From Paenibacillus sp. JNUCC-31 (GTDB lineage Bacteria; Bacillota; Bacilli; Paenibacillales; Paenibacillaceae): a stretch of DNA of 64,000 nt. The notes under the pieces are model-generated. The model made no database searches. It was not told the DNA's origin and saw nothing but the letters and a program-made list of their open reading frames with translations. The stretch spans positions 3,224,001 through 3,288,000 of the forward strand of contig NZ_CP062165.1 in NCBI RefSeq assembly GCF_014844075.1. Reading direction: 5' to 3'. The translations under genes were made by a program, and so were the position numbers. Numbering within the stretch: position 1 is the first letter of the stretch; each line of letters opens with the position of its first letter. Positions 53,844 to 63,970 of this stretch are shown piece by piece.

Positions 53844-55349
53844 TTACATCCGAACGACTGATTTCTCAGCCGTCAGCCCAAGCACCCGAGCGGTTGAAGC
53901 ATGTACCTGGTTCAGTAAACTAAGATTTTCAACCAGTGATTCGCCATAGGAAGGAACCATTTCCTTGATCTTTGGCTCCCACGCGTCCATATGCTGCGGG
54001 AAGCACTTCTGGAGGATCTCCAGCATCACATGAACAGCGGTTGAAGCCCCCGGTGAAGCACCGAGTAATGCCGCAATCGAGCCATCCGCTGCAGTCACTA
54101 CCTCCGTACCGAATTGGAGCGTTCCTTTGCCACCTTGAGCTGTGTCTTTGATCACCTGCACGCGCTGTCCCGCCAGAACCATATCCCAATCCTCGCTCTT
54201 GGCATCTGGGACAAAGTCGCGCAGTTCTGCCATACGTTGTTCCTTGGATAACATCAGCTGTTGGATCAAGTATTTGGTTAGTGAAATTTCTTTGACACCA
54301 GCGGCGAGCATCGTAAGCAGGTTGTGCAGCTTCACGGACGTAATCAGATCGGCATTGGAGCCTGTCTTTAAGAATTTTGGCGAGAACCCGGCAAACGGTC
54401 CGAATAACAGCGATTTCTGGTTCTCGATAAATCGGGTATCCAGATGCGGAACAGACATCGGCGGAGCACCCACCGAAGCTTTTCCATATACTTTGGCATG
54501 ATGCTGTTCCACGACTTTCGGATTTTTGCACACCATAAAGATGCCGCTAACCGGGAAACCGCCAATATGTTTACCTTCGGGAATGCCGGATTTTTGCAGC
54601 AAGTGCAAGCTTCCGCCACCCGCACCGATAAAGACGAATTGCGCGGTGTGCCGTTCGACGGTTCCGCTTTTCAGATTTTTAACGGCTAATTCCCATGATC
54701 CATTGCTTGTGCGTTTCATATTCTTCACGCTATGTTGGTAGTGGATATCCACGTTTTGGCTCTTTAAGTGTTCCATTAGCATACGCGTTAAAGCACCAAA
54801 GTTAACGTCCGTACCGGAGTCAATTTTGGTGGCTGCAATCGGTTCATTGCCCGTGCGGTTTTTCATCATCAGCGGAATCCATTCCGCCAGTTTTTTCTTA
54901 TTATCCGAGAATTCCATGCCTACGAACAACGGATGTTTCGCTAACGCTTCAAAACGTCTTTTAAGAAACAGAACATTCTGCTCTCCATGTACATAACTCA
55001 AATGAGGAAGCGGCATAATGAAGTCCCGCGGATTACGAATCAGATTGCTTTTGACAAGATAGGACCAAAACTGCCTTGAGATTTGAAAATGCTCATTCAC
55101 CTTAATGGCTTTGCTAATATCTACGGATCCGTCTGGTCGTTCAACGGTATAGTTAAGTTCGCACAATGCTGAATGCCCGGTTCCGGCATTATTCCATTCG
55201 TTGGAGCTTTCCTCCCCCGCACTGGCGAGCTTCTCAAAAATCTTAATATTCCAGTCTGGTGCCAATTGTTTAAGCAAAGTTCCCAAAGTTGCACTCATAA
55301 TTCCGGCACCAATCAAGATAACATCTGTACTCGTTTGTCCCTGGCTCAT
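53844..55349 (-). CDS. mqo: Malate:quinone oxidoreductase
   Basis: A 501-residue FAD-dependent peripheral membrane enzyme that oxidises malate to oxaloacetate and passes electrons to the quinone pool. The FAD-binding N-terminus is [20 protein letters not shown]. Family-specific stretches are [55 protein letters not shown], and [20 protein letters not shown]. The length is normal for the family. AAGGACGG precedes the ATG. A cre-like site upstream suggests CcpA control. Confidence 0.95.
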   Translation of the reverse strand: MSQGQTSTDVILIGAGIMSATLGTLLKQLAPDWNIKIFEKLASAGEESSNEWNNAGTGHSALCELNYTVERPDGSVDISKAIKVNEHFQISRQFWSYLVKSNLIRNPRDFIMPLPHLSYVHGEQNVLFLKRRFEALAKHPLFVGMEFSDNKKKLAEWIPLMMKNRTGNEPIAATKIDSGTDVNFGALTRMLMEHLKSQNVDIHYQHSVKNMKRTSNGSWELAVKNLKSGTVERHTAQFVFIGAGGGSLHLLQKSGIPEGKHIGGFPVSGIFMVCKNPKVVEQHHAKVYGKASVGAPPMSVPHLDTRFIENQKSLLFGPFAGFSPKFLKTGSNADLITSVKLHNLLTMLAAGVKEISLTKYLIQQLMLSKEQRMAELRDFVPDAKSEDWDMVLAGQRVQVIKDTAQGGKGTLQFGTEVVTAADGSIAALLGASPGASTAVHVMLEILQKCFPQHMDAWEPKIKEMVPSYGESLVENLSLLNQVHASTARVLGLTAEKSVVRM

Positions 55350-55385
55350 GTCTACCGTCCTTATATCCTATATTTGCCAAAAGGA

Positions 55386-55399
55386 TGTAAGCGTTATCG
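55386..55399 (+). promoter_or_regulatory. Candidate CcpA cre site upstream of mqo
   Basis: TGTAAGCGTTATCG matches the cre consensus TGWAANCGNTNWCA at 13 of 14 positions. It lies 37 bases before the mqo start codon (reading on the minus strand), a position suited to repression. Confidence 0.6.
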
Positions 55400-55598
55400 A
55401 TTTGGCATTGCAGCAAGCCCCATTCTTGAACAGGCCCGCCCCTTCTCTGAATGAATATAACCTTGATCTAGTGTATCAATAATATGGGTTAATTTAAATA
55501 TGAAATTTGAAGATATTTGCTATTCCATCAGTATACGCTAGTTTATGTCAGATAGATAACCCGGTTATAGGGCTGAAAGATTAATTTGTTCAATAAAA

Positions 55599-55634
55599 AG
55601 AGACATTTCTGGCTGCGAGGCCTGAATTGTCTCT
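55599..55634 (-). terminator. Terminator of the gene at 55677-56222
   Basis: AGAGACA pairs with TGTCTCT. The minus-strand side runs into CTTTTTATTG. The remainder of 55400-55676 holds no other feature I can name. Confidence 0.65.
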
Positions 55635-55676
55635 GAAAGGTGAGAGAAATTGATGTTTGCACACCATAATAGTATT

Positions 55677-56222
55677 TTAATGAGACTCCAGTTCCCGCAA
55701 ACTGTTCTCTAGTATTTGAATGTTTTTACTCTCCATTATTTTAAAATTCAGTACAGCAACAAAATTTATAAATTCTCGTGCATTACTCACGATTTCCTTA
55801 GTAAAAGAAGCCATGTTAACATTAGCGCCTTTCCAAGTTGAATATCTAAATTCCTTAAACGGTTCAATAATAAACAGATTCAAAATGACTTCTCGATCAA
55901 TATCTTCAATTAAACTGACTTCTAATTCCTTTTCCTGCGTTTTAAACTCAAGCCACAAATTAGTGCTATCTGGAATTCGATATGCAACATAATTATGGAC
56001 TTTAACCATTTTGGCAATGGTTATTAAGTCAATAAACCATCTAATAAGTCTTTCATTACCAAATGGACAATCTTCGAAGAACATGCCGTACTTATTACCG
56101 TTAAAATCCAATTCAATAATTCCCTCTATATCTTGTTTCGTCTGATCAAATTGCTCCGCGGACAATTGTTTAATTTCATCAAAGTTATCAATTGCTTTAA
56201 AAGAAATAGTGAACATATTCAA
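55677..56222 (-). CDS. Hypothetical protein, last gene of an immunity-type cluster
   Basis: A 181-residue soluble, acidic protein with no recognised motif (CPFGNERLIRWFIDLITIAK, STWKGANVNMASFTKEIVSN). Its sequence is A+T-rich compared with the metabolic genes nearby. It lies downstream of an Imm7-like gene in a run of small same-strand genes, the context of polymorphic-toxin immunity arrays, but I cannot assign it to an Imm family. Confidence 0.6.
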   Translation of the reverse strand: MNMFTISFKAIDNFDEIKQLSAEQFDQTKQDIEGIIELDFNGNKYGMFFEDCPFGNERLIRWFIDLITIAKMVKVHNYVAYRIPDSTNLWLEFKTQEKELEVSLIEDIDREVILNLFIIEPFKEFRYSTWKGANVNMASFTKEIVSNAREFINFVAVLNFKIMESKNIQILENSLRELESH

Positions 56223-56326
56223 GTGCCCCTAATCAAATAAATTACCAATAAAAAGTTGATTAATAGCTAGAACTTGTTTTCATACTGGGTGTGTGACGAG
56301 AACGCTCTAACGGTTTAGACTTATCT

Positions 56327-56731
56327 CTACCCTTTGTAGTCATCCTCTATTTTGGGTATAAATGGTGAGAGGAAAGGATCATGATGCTCCTTAATCTCCC
56401 CCCGAATTAACGAATACACCTTAAATTGATTGGAAAATTCCAAATCATCGCTATCTCTTACATAAAGAACACCATAAGAACCAGGAGCTATTTCCCCAAC
56501 CTTTTTCATCACTTCGGTTGGATCATACTTTAATACAGGCTTGTGATTATTGAGACCCGCTATCCAAAGTTGAAAATCACCATTTACTGCTCTTAAGTCC
56601 AAAACGCCTGAAGGCCACTCTAACTCTTGCACATATTCTTTAAGCTGTTGAATAACCAATTCATATTGATCCTCATCTTCTTCAAACGAAGCACTCTCTC
56701 TAATTGTTGCCCATCCATGATACTCGTACAT
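56327..56731 (-). CDS. Imm7-family immunity protein
   Basis: A 134-residue cytoplasmic protein whose start MYEYHGWATIRES and later YGVLYVRDSDD and VYSLIRGEIKEHHDPFLSPF are those of immunity protein 7. These proteins neutralise toxins delivered by neighbouring cells. No toxin gene is adjacent, so it is an orphan immunity gene. It lies between two unassigned small genes on the same strand. Confidence 0.75.
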   Translation of the reverse strand: MYEYHGWATIRESASFEEDEDQYELVIQQLKEYVQELEWPSGVLDLRAVNGDFQLWIAGLNNHKPVLKYDPTEVMKKVGEIAPGSYGVLYVRDSDDLEFSNQFKVYSLIRGEIKEHHDPFLSPFIPKIEDDYKG

Positions 56732-56849
56732 ATTCTGTTCATCCTCTCATAATTAAAGGGCATCACAAATAGTCTGAGCCTCTCATTTAAGAAGTTCAGA
56801 CTACCCAGATAAGTAAATGTTCTAGAAGAAAATTCGCTTCATAAACCTT

Positions 56850-57254
56850 TTAATCGTAAACTATATATACATTACTTCCATTCGATTTGGCTGCTTCTAG
56901 AAACATTGATATCTGTTGTGCGACTTCCGGCAGATCAGGGACGATATTCTCTGAATTCTCTATTTGCTCACTACTTAATTTATCCATATCAAAGGATTTA
57001 AATAAACGAATAGCAGCATCAAGATTCTGTATTTCCCATGGACTTTCTTCATACCAACCTTCATGAGCATAGTACTCATATAAGATACCTTCATTAGAAG
57101 GCTCGTACTGACACATAACATCTAATAATGTCTCAAAATATCCATTCCACATTTTCAGAATATTCTTTTCGGTAGGGTTTTCAAAAAGAATTATTATCTC
57201 CGGTTGCCCTTCAAATCCAACATAAAGAGAATCATTAACTACTTCTTCTTTCAT
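56850..57254 (-). CDS. Hypothetical small acidic protein, immunity-like context
   Basis: A 134-residue acidic soluble protein (YVGFEGQPEIIILFENPTEK, YEYYAHEGWYEESPWEIQNL). The family is not recognised. GGAAGGAG precedes the ATG, which overlaps the stop of the upstream gene (ATGA), so the two are translationally coupled. Size, charge and its Imm7 neighbour suggest an immunity protein; this is inference. Confidence 0.65.
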   Translation of the reverse strand: MKEEVVNDSLYVGFEGQPEIIILFENPTEKNILKMWNGYFETLLDVMCQYEPSNEGILYEYYAHEGWYEESPWEIQNLDAAIRLFKSFDMDKLSSEQIENSENIVPDLPEVAQQISMFLEAAKSNGSNVYIVYD

Positions 57255-58006
57255 CTTGTTACTCCTTCCAATGTCCTTGATCTAAAATCCTGACTTGTTC
57301 CGGCGTGGCAGTACCTGATCAAGCTGCCCTTCAGGCGTATGAGAAGGATCAAGGCCATCTGGATATAAATCGCATGCAAGGTGTGAAGGTTGAACCACCT
57401 GGGGAGGATATATTCCATATCACGGTTGTTTGAAGAATCCATTTCTCTGCCAATACCCTGAACCCGACTCGCAAACATATGTAAAACTCGATCAATCTGC
57501 CAACGATACCGGACTGCCGCCTCAATGATCGTTCTCAGACCTGCTATACATTCCTCTGGATGCTCTAGCAGAAAATTCACATACGCCTCCAGCAACTCTG
57601 CATTCCCCGCATCAATCTCCAGCGCATACCGATTCACCTGGGCTCGATGTCTAAACTCCTGCACTACCTGCGTTCCCGCCTCATCCAGCTCTTCCATCCC
57701 CCCCAGCTCTGCATACTGATCGATGCACGCCCGCGCCTGATCCACCTGTCCCATCTTTTGGTGAGCCATGCCCCGCATCTGGAGACTGAACCCGTGATAA
57801 TAGATCAACGGACGTTCGGTATGGATAAAGGGTAAAGGCAATCTCTTTGCCTGATACTCCTGTCGCTCTTCATGGATGCACTGCACACACTGATACAACA
57901 TGTCCGCCCTCTCCATCACTTTGCTCCAATTTTCAAAAGCCACAGCCATGTCCAACATTTCAACAATGATGTCCGGTTTGAGTGATTTAAGAATAGATTT
58001 CCGCAA
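57251..58006 (-). CDS. Helical repeat protein of unknown function, C-terminus possibly altered
   Basis: A 251-residue protein of TPR-like helices (ERADMLYQCVQCIHEERQEY, FSLQMRGMAHQKMGQVDQAR, EFRHRAQVNRYALEIDAGNA). It resembles the helical part of larger Paenibacillus DNA-binding or signalling repeat proteins, without the helix-turn-helix. The last ~55 residues (from about YILPRWFNLHTLHAIY) change character and may result from a frameshift or truncation. Its stop overlaps the next gene's start. The divergent XRE regulator may control the cluster. Confidence 0.6.
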   Translation of the reverse strand: MRKSILKSLKPDIIVEMLDMAVAFENWSKVMERADMLYQCVQCIHEERQEYQAKRLPLPFIHTERPLIYYHGFSLQMRGMAHQKMGQVDQARACIDQYAELGGMEELDEAGTQVVQEFRHRAQVNRYALEIDAGNAELLEAYVNFLLEHPEECIAGLRTIIEAAVRYRWQIDRVLHMFASRVQGIGREMDSSNNRDMEYILPRWFNLHTLHAIYIQMALILLIRLKGSLIRYCHAGTSQDFRSRTLEGVTR

Positions 58007-58171
58007 AAGGAAGCCCCCCTTATTTATCCATTTTTTAATAATTGTATAGTTGAATCAAAAGAAGGTCAATATAAATTGTACTCATAAGTACTTTTAAACC
58101 CAAAATCACTTTGCATATATTGGTCTGTAACGATTCCTCAACCTCTTCTAACCTTAAGTGGAGGTGATCAC

Positions 58172-58519
58172 ATGAATTTACCAGAAAGTGTAGGAAATCG
58201 GATAAGGGAGTTAAGAAAGGCAAAAGGCTGGACTCAAGAACAATTAGCAGAAGCAGCAGGTCTTCATTACAGTTACATTGGTGGAGTTGAACGGGGAGAT
58301 CGAAATATTTCTCTGGAGACTTTAGAAAAAATAATAAATGGTTTTCAGGTTCCTGCCGAAGAAATCTTCAAATTCAAGGAAGAATCCGAGTACAAAAGAG
58401 CATTGGATGAACATATAGTATTAATAAGTGGTAAAAGTTCAGATGAAATTGCATCATTAACGAAAATTAATAAAGAGATTCTTAATACTATAGAAAAACT
58501 ACAAAAAAGTGCTGATTAA
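58172..58519 (+). CDS. XRE-family helix-turn-helix regulator
   Basis: A 115-residue regulator. Residues 5-62 form the Cro/CI-type domain (IRELRKAKGWTQEQLAEAAG, LHYSYIGGVERGDRNISLET), followed by a helical tail (residues 70-115) that may dimerise. GTGGAGGTG precedes the ATG. It is divergent from the immunity-type cluster and convergent with the diguanylate cyclase gene. The target is unknown. Confidence 0.85.
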   Translation: MNLPESVGNRIRELRKAKGWTQEQLAEAAGLHYSYIGGVERGDRNISLETLEKIINGFQVPAEEIFKFKEESEYKRALDEHIVLISGKSSDEIASLTKINKEILNTIEKLQKSAD

Positions 58520-58540
58520 ACACATCAGCATCAAAATTAA

Positions 58541-58568
58541 AAAGAGTGGAGTACACCTCTCACTCTTT
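58541..58568. terminator. Bidirectional terminator between XRE and cyclase genes
   Basis: AAAGAGTG pairs with CACTCTTT, with AG/CT pairs inside. T-rich tails lie on both strands. Confidence 0.75.
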
Positions 58569-58583
58569 CTTAATTTCATCAAT

Positions 58584-60278
58584 TTACAAAACAACTCCCT
58601 CAAACTCCGCAAACTCAATCCGATTACGCCCGTTCTGCTTCGCCTGATACAACGCCTTGTCTACCGCAGCGAACAGCTGAATCAGATACCCCTCCGGATT
58701 GTCCGGTACATGCTCGTACTCAAAATCCTCAATAGATAGAATTCCTATACTAATCGTAATGGACACCTGTTCGATCTCGTGATCCACCACAATCAGGTTC
58801 GACTCCACCGATAATCTCACGCGTTCCGCTAATTGTTCGGCTAAATTGCGCTCGGTATGCGGGAGGTAGATCATGAATTCTTCCCCTCCATATCGGGTCA
58901 GAATATCGGTACTCCGAATGGATTGTTTGACGGCCTGAGCCGTGCGATGCAGCACTTCATCCCCGATGACATGTCCATAGCGATCATTGATCGCTTTGAA
59001 GTAATCAATATCCAGCAGTATGAGTGAAAATGGCGTTTTATATTGAATGTTGGTGATGACCTCATGATTCAGGTGTTGGGTCAGGTATCGGCGGTTGTAG
59101 CAGTCGGTCAGACTGTCCGTTAGGGCGAGTTCTTCCAGCTTACGATTGGCGTCGGACAACTCCAGGCGAATGCGATCCAGGGCTTGATTACGCTCCTGGA
59201 GCGTTTCATTCTGCCGATTCATTTCTTTTACATAGAAGCGCTCTTGAGAGACATCCTGAAACGTAAGGATATGACCGATGGGTTTACGATAAGAACCCAC
59301 AATCGGAGACGATTGAAGGATATAATGACGGATGTCATCCCGCTCCACGATCACTTCAATTTGAGATAAGATATTCTCTTTTTGTTTATACTCATTCAGA
59401 AACTTCTGGCGGCTGCCCTCTACACGAACAGACCCCAGAAATGCTTCCATATCAAAAGAATCCCCCACATGCAGATCCATGAAGGATCTGGAGGCTTTGT
59501 TCAATTCAATAATCATCTCATTCTCATCCAATACAATAATGCCGTAAGGAATGGTATTGATCACATCCTCGTGCGCAATGGAAACCAGATCGAAGACATT
59601 GTATCTTTTAATAACATAGACGAAGAAAAGATCGGACAGAAAAATCCCCAGTGAAGTCATTCCGGGAATGATGAACGGTAAATACGCTCTAAGAACCACA
59701 TTAAGCAGAGCATCAATTGTCGCAAAAACAGCCAGCACGAATATGCCCCATAGTGTAACTTTCACCTGATTCTTAATCATGGAGGACGTTCGAGAAGAAT
59801 ATAGTGCCCGGAACAGAATGAAGAGGGATGTTACAAAATAGCTCACAAGAATAACCATGACAACCCAGAACCAGGGTCCGTATGCCCGCTCCACATAACC
59901 GCCCTCCAGCGGTGTTACAAACCAGCTCCACGGGTTCAGGATCACGCCAACGGCTCCAATAATCGCGGGGATGAACAGCAGGAGGGATCTTTTTATGCCT
60001 AATCGCTCCGCCTCACCCGTAATGAAGAGCGTAAGCAGAAGCCAACCACTCCCTAGCAAAGAGACTGCGACAAAGGACAAGGTTACATAAAACAACTGTA
60101 ATCCCGGATCATCCGTCAACGTACTCGCAAATTGACAGAATGGCCAGAGCATCATCAAACCATGAAACAGAAAATAAACCTTATGTAAGTTCGTAACTCT
60201 AACTGTTGCAAAAACATATACGTATACACCAAACAATAGGACGAATAGAACAAGATCATACCATACTAATGGGCTCAC
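58584..60278 (-). CDS. Diguanylate cyclase with 7TM sensor and PAS domain
   Basis: A 564-residue membrane enzyme that makes c-di-GMP from two GTP. Residues 1-210 form a histidine-kinase-type 7TM sensor (seven hydrophobic helices). Residues 220-335 are a PAS domain (GIIVLDENEMIIELNKASRS). Residues 395-560 are the GGDEF domain with active site RYGGEEFMIYLPH and the inhibitory I-site RxxD (RSTD) five residues before it, so product feedback is expected. The GTG at 60278 is chosen because AAAAGGAGAAG lies before it. It is the only c-di-GMP enzyme in the window and could feed the riboswitches at 33.3-33.6 kb. Confidence 0.9.
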   Translation of the reverse strand: MSPLVWYDLVLFVLLFGVYVYVFATVRVTNLHKVYFLFHGLMMLWPFCQFASTLTDDPGLQLFYVTLSFVAVSLLGSGWLLLTLFITGEAERLGIKRSLLLFIPAIIGAVGVILNPWSWFVTPLEGGYVERAYGPWFWVVMVILVSYFVTSLFILFRALYSSRTSSMIKNQVKVTLWGIFVLAVFATIDALLNVVLRAYLPFIIPGMTSLGIFLSDLFFVYVIKRYNVFDLVSIAHEDVINTIPYGIIVLDENEMIIELNKASRSFMDLHVGDSFDMEAFLGSVRVEGSRQKFLNEYKQKENILSQIEVIVERDDIRHYILQSSPIVGSYRKPIGHILTFQDVSQERFYVKEMNRQNETLQERNQALDRIRLELSDANRKLEELALTDSLTDCYNRRYLTQHLNHEVITNIQYKTPFSLILLDIDYFKAINDRYGHVIGDEVLHRTAQAVKQSIRSTDILTRYGGEEFMIYLPHTERNLAEQLAERVRLSVESNLIVVDHEIEQVSITISIGILSIEDFEYEHVPDNPEGYLIQLFAAVDKALYQAKQNGRNRIEFAEFEGVVL

Positions 60279-60613
60279 GAATCTTCTCCTTTTTGCATGC
60301 GACAACTATAATGTCAATGGATTAGCATACTTCTTAATTGTTAAATGAACCTTCAAAAAAACGTTTAAAAGGTATCTCTACATTACTGCTATTGGTTAAA
60401 TTAACCACATCTTATCACACTGCTAATGGGGTGAGTAGCCCATACAATGGCAATCCCACCAACCTCTGATTGAATTTTGCGTTATTTTTGCGTTTTTGTG
60501 AATGAATTTGAATGTTTGGGATGCAAACCAGGAGGAAAGAAGTCCTTGTTAGCTGCCGTAAGAGCGAAGAAGGTAAAGTATGAAGAGCCCTCCGTCACCG
60601 GACGGCCCTCTCC
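60279..60613. other. Intergenic region, one palindrome
   Basis: GGTTAAATTAACC (60394-60406) is a perfect palindrome upstream of the diguanylate cyclase gene and may be an operator. A CCGTC/GACGG hairpin near 60595-60608 may end the acetyltransferase gene. Open frames here do not look coding. Confidence 0.35.
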
Positions 60614-61384
60614 TTATTCGTGTACAGTAGCCAAAGGCAAATTGTCTGAAAATAAATCCGGATTATCTTGGAGCATGTCCGTAATCACTTCCGTCAACAT
60701 GGCCGCATCACACACTCTGACGAGTGCATCGCCAAGCTGTCCCTTACGCATCGCGCCTTTACGTTCAAGGACATCATCCACTTTCCAAAAGTGCTCCGAC
60801 CACGACAACCCACAATGTCTGCGCGAAGGCACCGAAATTTCGGTTCCATCGGGTAAAACTGTGCGTAACATCTCAGGCTCATCCGTTAATCTGCCCGGGA
60901 TATCCACCCATTCTTCAATACCATGGATAAACGTGTTCCTTTTCAGATCAACGCCGACCAACAGGATGGTTGCCTTCCGATCAAGCAGCTTCCCCCAGGC
61001 CGATCCTCTCGCACATGGTGTATCAAAAAGATGATCGTCCTTCGTAAATTCTTCGGCATCCCGTCCCAGAGCAGCTACCGAATGCGTAGGATGCCAAGAA
61101 CGCACGACCTCAGGTCGTTTGCGAAACAGCTCAGGCAGAATACCGACACAGCACGGTGAGGATTCCACGTGGAACATCGGATTGTCCGCATTAATCGTGG
61201 ACCATGTATGGGTTGGCAACACCAGCAGTCCGTCCTTCATATACTCGGCGAGCGCATCCAACACCGTATCCGCGCCACCTTCGACTTCGCCCATACTTTT
61301 CATGGAGGAGTGCATGAGCAGCGTTCCTTGGCCGTCGATGCCCAGCTGGCGCAGTTGGTGGAGCAAACTTTCTTGAGTATGCAT
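60614..61384 (-). CDS. AAC(3)-family N-acetyltransferase (YokD-like)
   Basis: A 256-residue acetyl-CoA-dependent enzyme of the aminoglycoside 3-N-acetyltransferase superfamily: LLMHSSMKSMGEVEGGADTV, LLVLPTHTWSTINADNPMFH, SWHPTHSVAALGRDAEEF with the catalytic His, and HGIEEWVDIPGR. AAAGGAGG precedes the ATG. Chromosomal members in Bacilli are often not resistance enzymes, so the substrate is open. Confidence 0.85.
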   Translation of the reverse strand: MHTQESLLHQLRQLGIDGQGTLLMHSSMKSMGEVEGGADTVLDALAEYMKDGLLVLPTHTWSTINADNPMFHVESSPCCVGILPELFRKRPEVVRSWHPTHSVAALGRDAEEFTKDDHLFDTPCARGSAWGKLLDRKATILLVGVDLKRNTFIHGIEEWVDIPGRLTDEPEMLRTVLPDGTEISVPSRRHCGLSWSEHFWKVDDVLERKGAMRKGQLGDALVRVCDAAMLTEVITDMLQDNPDLFSDNLPLATVHE

Positions 61385-61519
61385 GATTAATGGATAACCT
61401 CCTTTGGGCTATTATAGCAAAATAGAACGTAGTGGACGGTACGAAACGTTATCCTTGCCTTAGGTGGAGCACAAAGTCCCTTTCAAGCCGCACATCATGC
61501 CCCTCACGGCAAGACAAAG

Positions 61520-61539
61520 GGCCGGGGAACCCCCCGGCC
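61520..61539 (-). terminator. Terminator of the araDA operon
   Basis: GGCCGGGG pairs with CCCCGGCC around a 4-base loop. The minus-strand tail is CTTTGTCTTG. Confidence 0.75.
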
Positions 61540-61577
61540 GTAAGGAAAGAATTTGTATGAGTCCATAAAAGTCAAAA

Positions 61578-63002
61578 CTATTTAATCACAACGTACTCCA
61601 GGTTCACCAGCTTCGCATAGGTCACGATCTGATCTGTCGTCAGGTTCAAAGATACTACAGTATGGTGACCGCCGCCATTCTCAATCCAGGCTCTAACCCC
61701 GTCCTGGAAGTTGGGCTTCACGTTCCATAGTACACGTGCTACCGGCAGGTTAGGCGCTGGAACCGTCGGTTCGAATGCGGATACTTCGTTGATCAACAGT
61801 TTGTAATGTGTACCGAAGTCTGCCATGGATACCACGACACCTTCTCCTGCTTTGCCGTCGAATACGAGACGTGCCGGATCTTCACGATCGCCAATACCCA
61901 GTGGAGACACGATGATTTTCGGTTTATTGCTGGCGAGTGTCGGGTCCACTTCAAGCATGTGAGATTGAAGGATCGCTTCTTGGCCAGCCGCCATTTCGTA
62001 CGTGTAATCTTCCATGAAGCCCGTGTTCTCGTTATGGGCCATGACTTTAAGCAGGCGGTCGAGTGCAGCCGTTTTCCAATCACCTTCCCCTGCAAAACCG
62101 TATCCTTGAGCCATCAGGCGTTGCACAGCGAGACCCGGTAGCTGCTTCATGCCATGCAGATCTTCGAAGTTGGTAGTGAAGGCACTGTATCCACCCTCGT
62201 CCAGGAAACGTTTGATCGCAATTTCATAACTTGCTTGCACACGTACGCTAGCTTCCCAAGCTTCCTTGCTGTTTGTGCCATAATCGAATTCATACAACTC
62301 CGCATACTGGGCGATCAGATCATCGATTTCTTGCTCCGTCACGGCATTCACGTATTGCACGAGGTCGCCAATACCGAAATAATCGACTGTCCATCCGAAT
62401 TGGATCTGGGCTTCCACTTTATCCCCTTCGGTTACGCCCACGTTGCGCATGTTGTCACCAAAACGAGCGACTTTGATGTTGAAGCTTTCGTTGTAGGCTA
62501 CAGCTACGTCCATCCAATCTGCAACCTGCTGCTGCACTTCTGCACGCTCCCAGTAGCCAACAACGATTTTATTTTGTTTTCTCAGGCGGGCGTTGATGAA
62601 GCCATATTCACGGTCACCGTGAGCCGCTTGATTCAGGTTCATGAAGTCCATATCGATCGTCGCCCAAGGAATGCTTTCATTGAATTGAGTCGCAAGATGA
62701 AGCAACGGTTTTTGCAGCAATTTCGTGCCCCGAATCCACATCTTTGCAGGTGAGAACGTGTGCATCCAGGTAATCACACCCGCTACTTCGTCGCGGTAGT
62801 TCACTTCCTTCATGATGCTCGTAATTTTATCCGCGCTTACCGCCAAATCCTGCAATACGAGCGGGTATGGCAGAACGCCGCTTGCATTGAGGGCATCCGT
62901 AATTTTCTGTGCATTGGCTTTAACCTCACCCAGTGCTTCTTCCCCGTACAGATGCTGTGAACCTACGACGAACCAAAACTGTTTAGCTGCTGTTGCTGAC
63001 AT
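61578..63002 (-). CDS. araA: L-arabinose isomerase
   Basis: A 474-residue cytoplasmic enzyme that converts L-arabinose to L-ribulose, the first step of arabinose use. The length and sequence are typical: [20 protein letters not shown] at the start, [40 protein letters not shown], and metal-site Glu and His positions in [12 protein letters not shown] and [20 protein letters not shown] precedes the ATG. It follows araD on the same strand after a 270-base spacer. Confidence 0.97.
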   Translation of the reverse strand: MSATAAKQFWFVVGSQHLYGEEALGEVKANAQKITDALNASGVLPYPLVLQDLAVSADKITSIMKEVNYRDEVAGVITWMHTFSPAKMWIRGTKLLQKPLLHLATQFNESIPWATIDMDFMNLNQAAHGDREYGFINARLRKQNKIVVGYWERAEVQQQVADWMDVAVAYNESFNIKVARFGDNMRNVGVTEGDKVEAQIQFGWTVDYFGIGDLVQYVNAVTEQEIDDLIAQYAELYEFDYGTNSKEAWEASVRVQASYEIAIKRFLDEGGYSAFTTNFEDLHGMKQLPGLAVQRLMAQGYGFAGEGDWKTAALDRLLKVMAHNENTGFMEDYTYEMAAGQEAILQSHMLEVDPTLASNKPKIIVSPLGIGDREDPARLVFDGKAGEGVVVSMADFGTHYKLLINEVSAFEPTVPAPNLPVARVLWNVKPNFQDGVRAWIENGGGHHTVVSLNLTTDQIVTYAKLVNLEYVVIK

Positions 63003-63025
63003 AAAATCATCCTCTTTTCATTTTT

Positions 63026-63211
63026 ATAGTTGAACAAATGGGTTTACACTAGCCACTCCGATTGCAGTACCATCTTCCGATCGCTGGTTATCCCCGAATT
63101 TCTTTGATCAATTTTTATAAGGCTGATATTCGGGGATAAAGGCGAGCGCTACGCTTCTACAGATTGGTTCTGCACTCTCCGTTATCGTGTAAAAAGTATA
63201 GTTGAACAAAT
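63026..63211. promoter_or_regulatory. Regulatory region between araD and araA
   Basis: The 15-base word TATAGTTGAACAAAT occurs twice (63026-63040 and 63197-63211). Its reverse contains ATTTGTTCA, an AraR-like half site also present before the GH43 gene. TTATCCCCGAAT (63089-63100) and ATTCGGGGATAA (63129-63140) form a 12-base inverted repeat, a possible hairpin or operator. AraR binding is inferred. Confidence 0.45.
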
Positions 63212-63271
63212 CATTCCCACACTTAACCACTTGGAAGCCAGAACATGCTTCCAGTCACTGTTATAACCAAA

Positions 63272-63967
63272 TTACTTCTGTCCGTAGTACGCGTCTTTCC
63301 CGTGTTTCCGCAAATAGTGTTTATCCAAAATGCCTTGCGGCAGTTCTTTTGCAAAGTTGTTCAGTTGCCGCGCATACAGGTTCATCTTGCACACTTCCTC
63401 CAGCACGACACTGTTCACGACTGCCGATTTGGCATCTTTGCCCCACGTGAACGGTGCATGACCATGGAGCAGGACTGCCGGAATCGCCATCACATCGAGT
63501 CCACGCTGCTCAAATGTCTCAATAATAACGCGGCCCGTCTCCGCTTCGTATCCGCGATCAATCTCACCCTGATTCAAGAAACGGGCACAAGGTACGGCTC
63601 CATAGAATGTATCTGCATGCGTCGTTCCCATCACGGGTACGTCCAGGCCAGCTTGCGCCCAGATGGTCGCCCAAGTGGAATGAGTGTGCACGATACCCCC
63701 AATTTCCGGGTAATGTTTGTATAGTACCGCGTGAGTCGCAGTATCCGAGGAAGGTCTCATTTCGCCCTCGACCACATTGCCGTCCAGATCAACTACAACC
63801 ATGTCGCTTGGTCTCATCTTGTCATAGCTGACACCACTCGGTTTGATGACAAACAGACCGCTTTCCCGATCCATTGCGCTGACATTACCCCATGTGAACT
63901 TCACAAGTCCGTGCTTCGGCAGCTCCAGATTCGCCTCATAGACCTCTTCTTTCAGTTGTTCTAACAT
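63272..63967 (-). CDS. araD: L-ribulose-5-phosphate 4-epimerase
   Basis: A 231-residue class II aldolase-fold zinc enzyme that converts L-ribulose 5-phosphate to D-xylulose 5-phosphate. It shows KFTWGNVSAMDRESGLFVIK, the zinc ligands HTHSTWATIWAQ, and LLHGHAPFTWGKDAKSAV near the C-terminus. GGGAGGGAC precedes the ATG. It is cotranscribed with araA downstream and probably with the gene ending at 63971. Confidence 0.95.
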   Translation of the reverse strand: MLEQLKEEVYEANLELPKHGLVKFTWGNVSAMDRESGLFVIKPSGVSYDKMRPSDMVVVDLDGNVVEGEMRPSSDTATHAVLYKHYPEIGGIVHTHSTWATIWAQAGLDVPVMGTTHADTFYGAVPCARFLNQGEIDRGYEAETGRVIIETFEQRGLDVMAIPAVLLHGHAPFTWGKDAKSAVVNSVVLEEVCKMNLYARQLNNFAKELPQGILDKHYLRKHGKDAYYGQK

Positions 63968-63970
63968 GTG

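Noticed and set aside
60477..61034. Plus-strand frame of 185 codons opposite the AAC(3)-like gene
   Set aside because: No family pattern; it overlaps a well-supported gene antisense.
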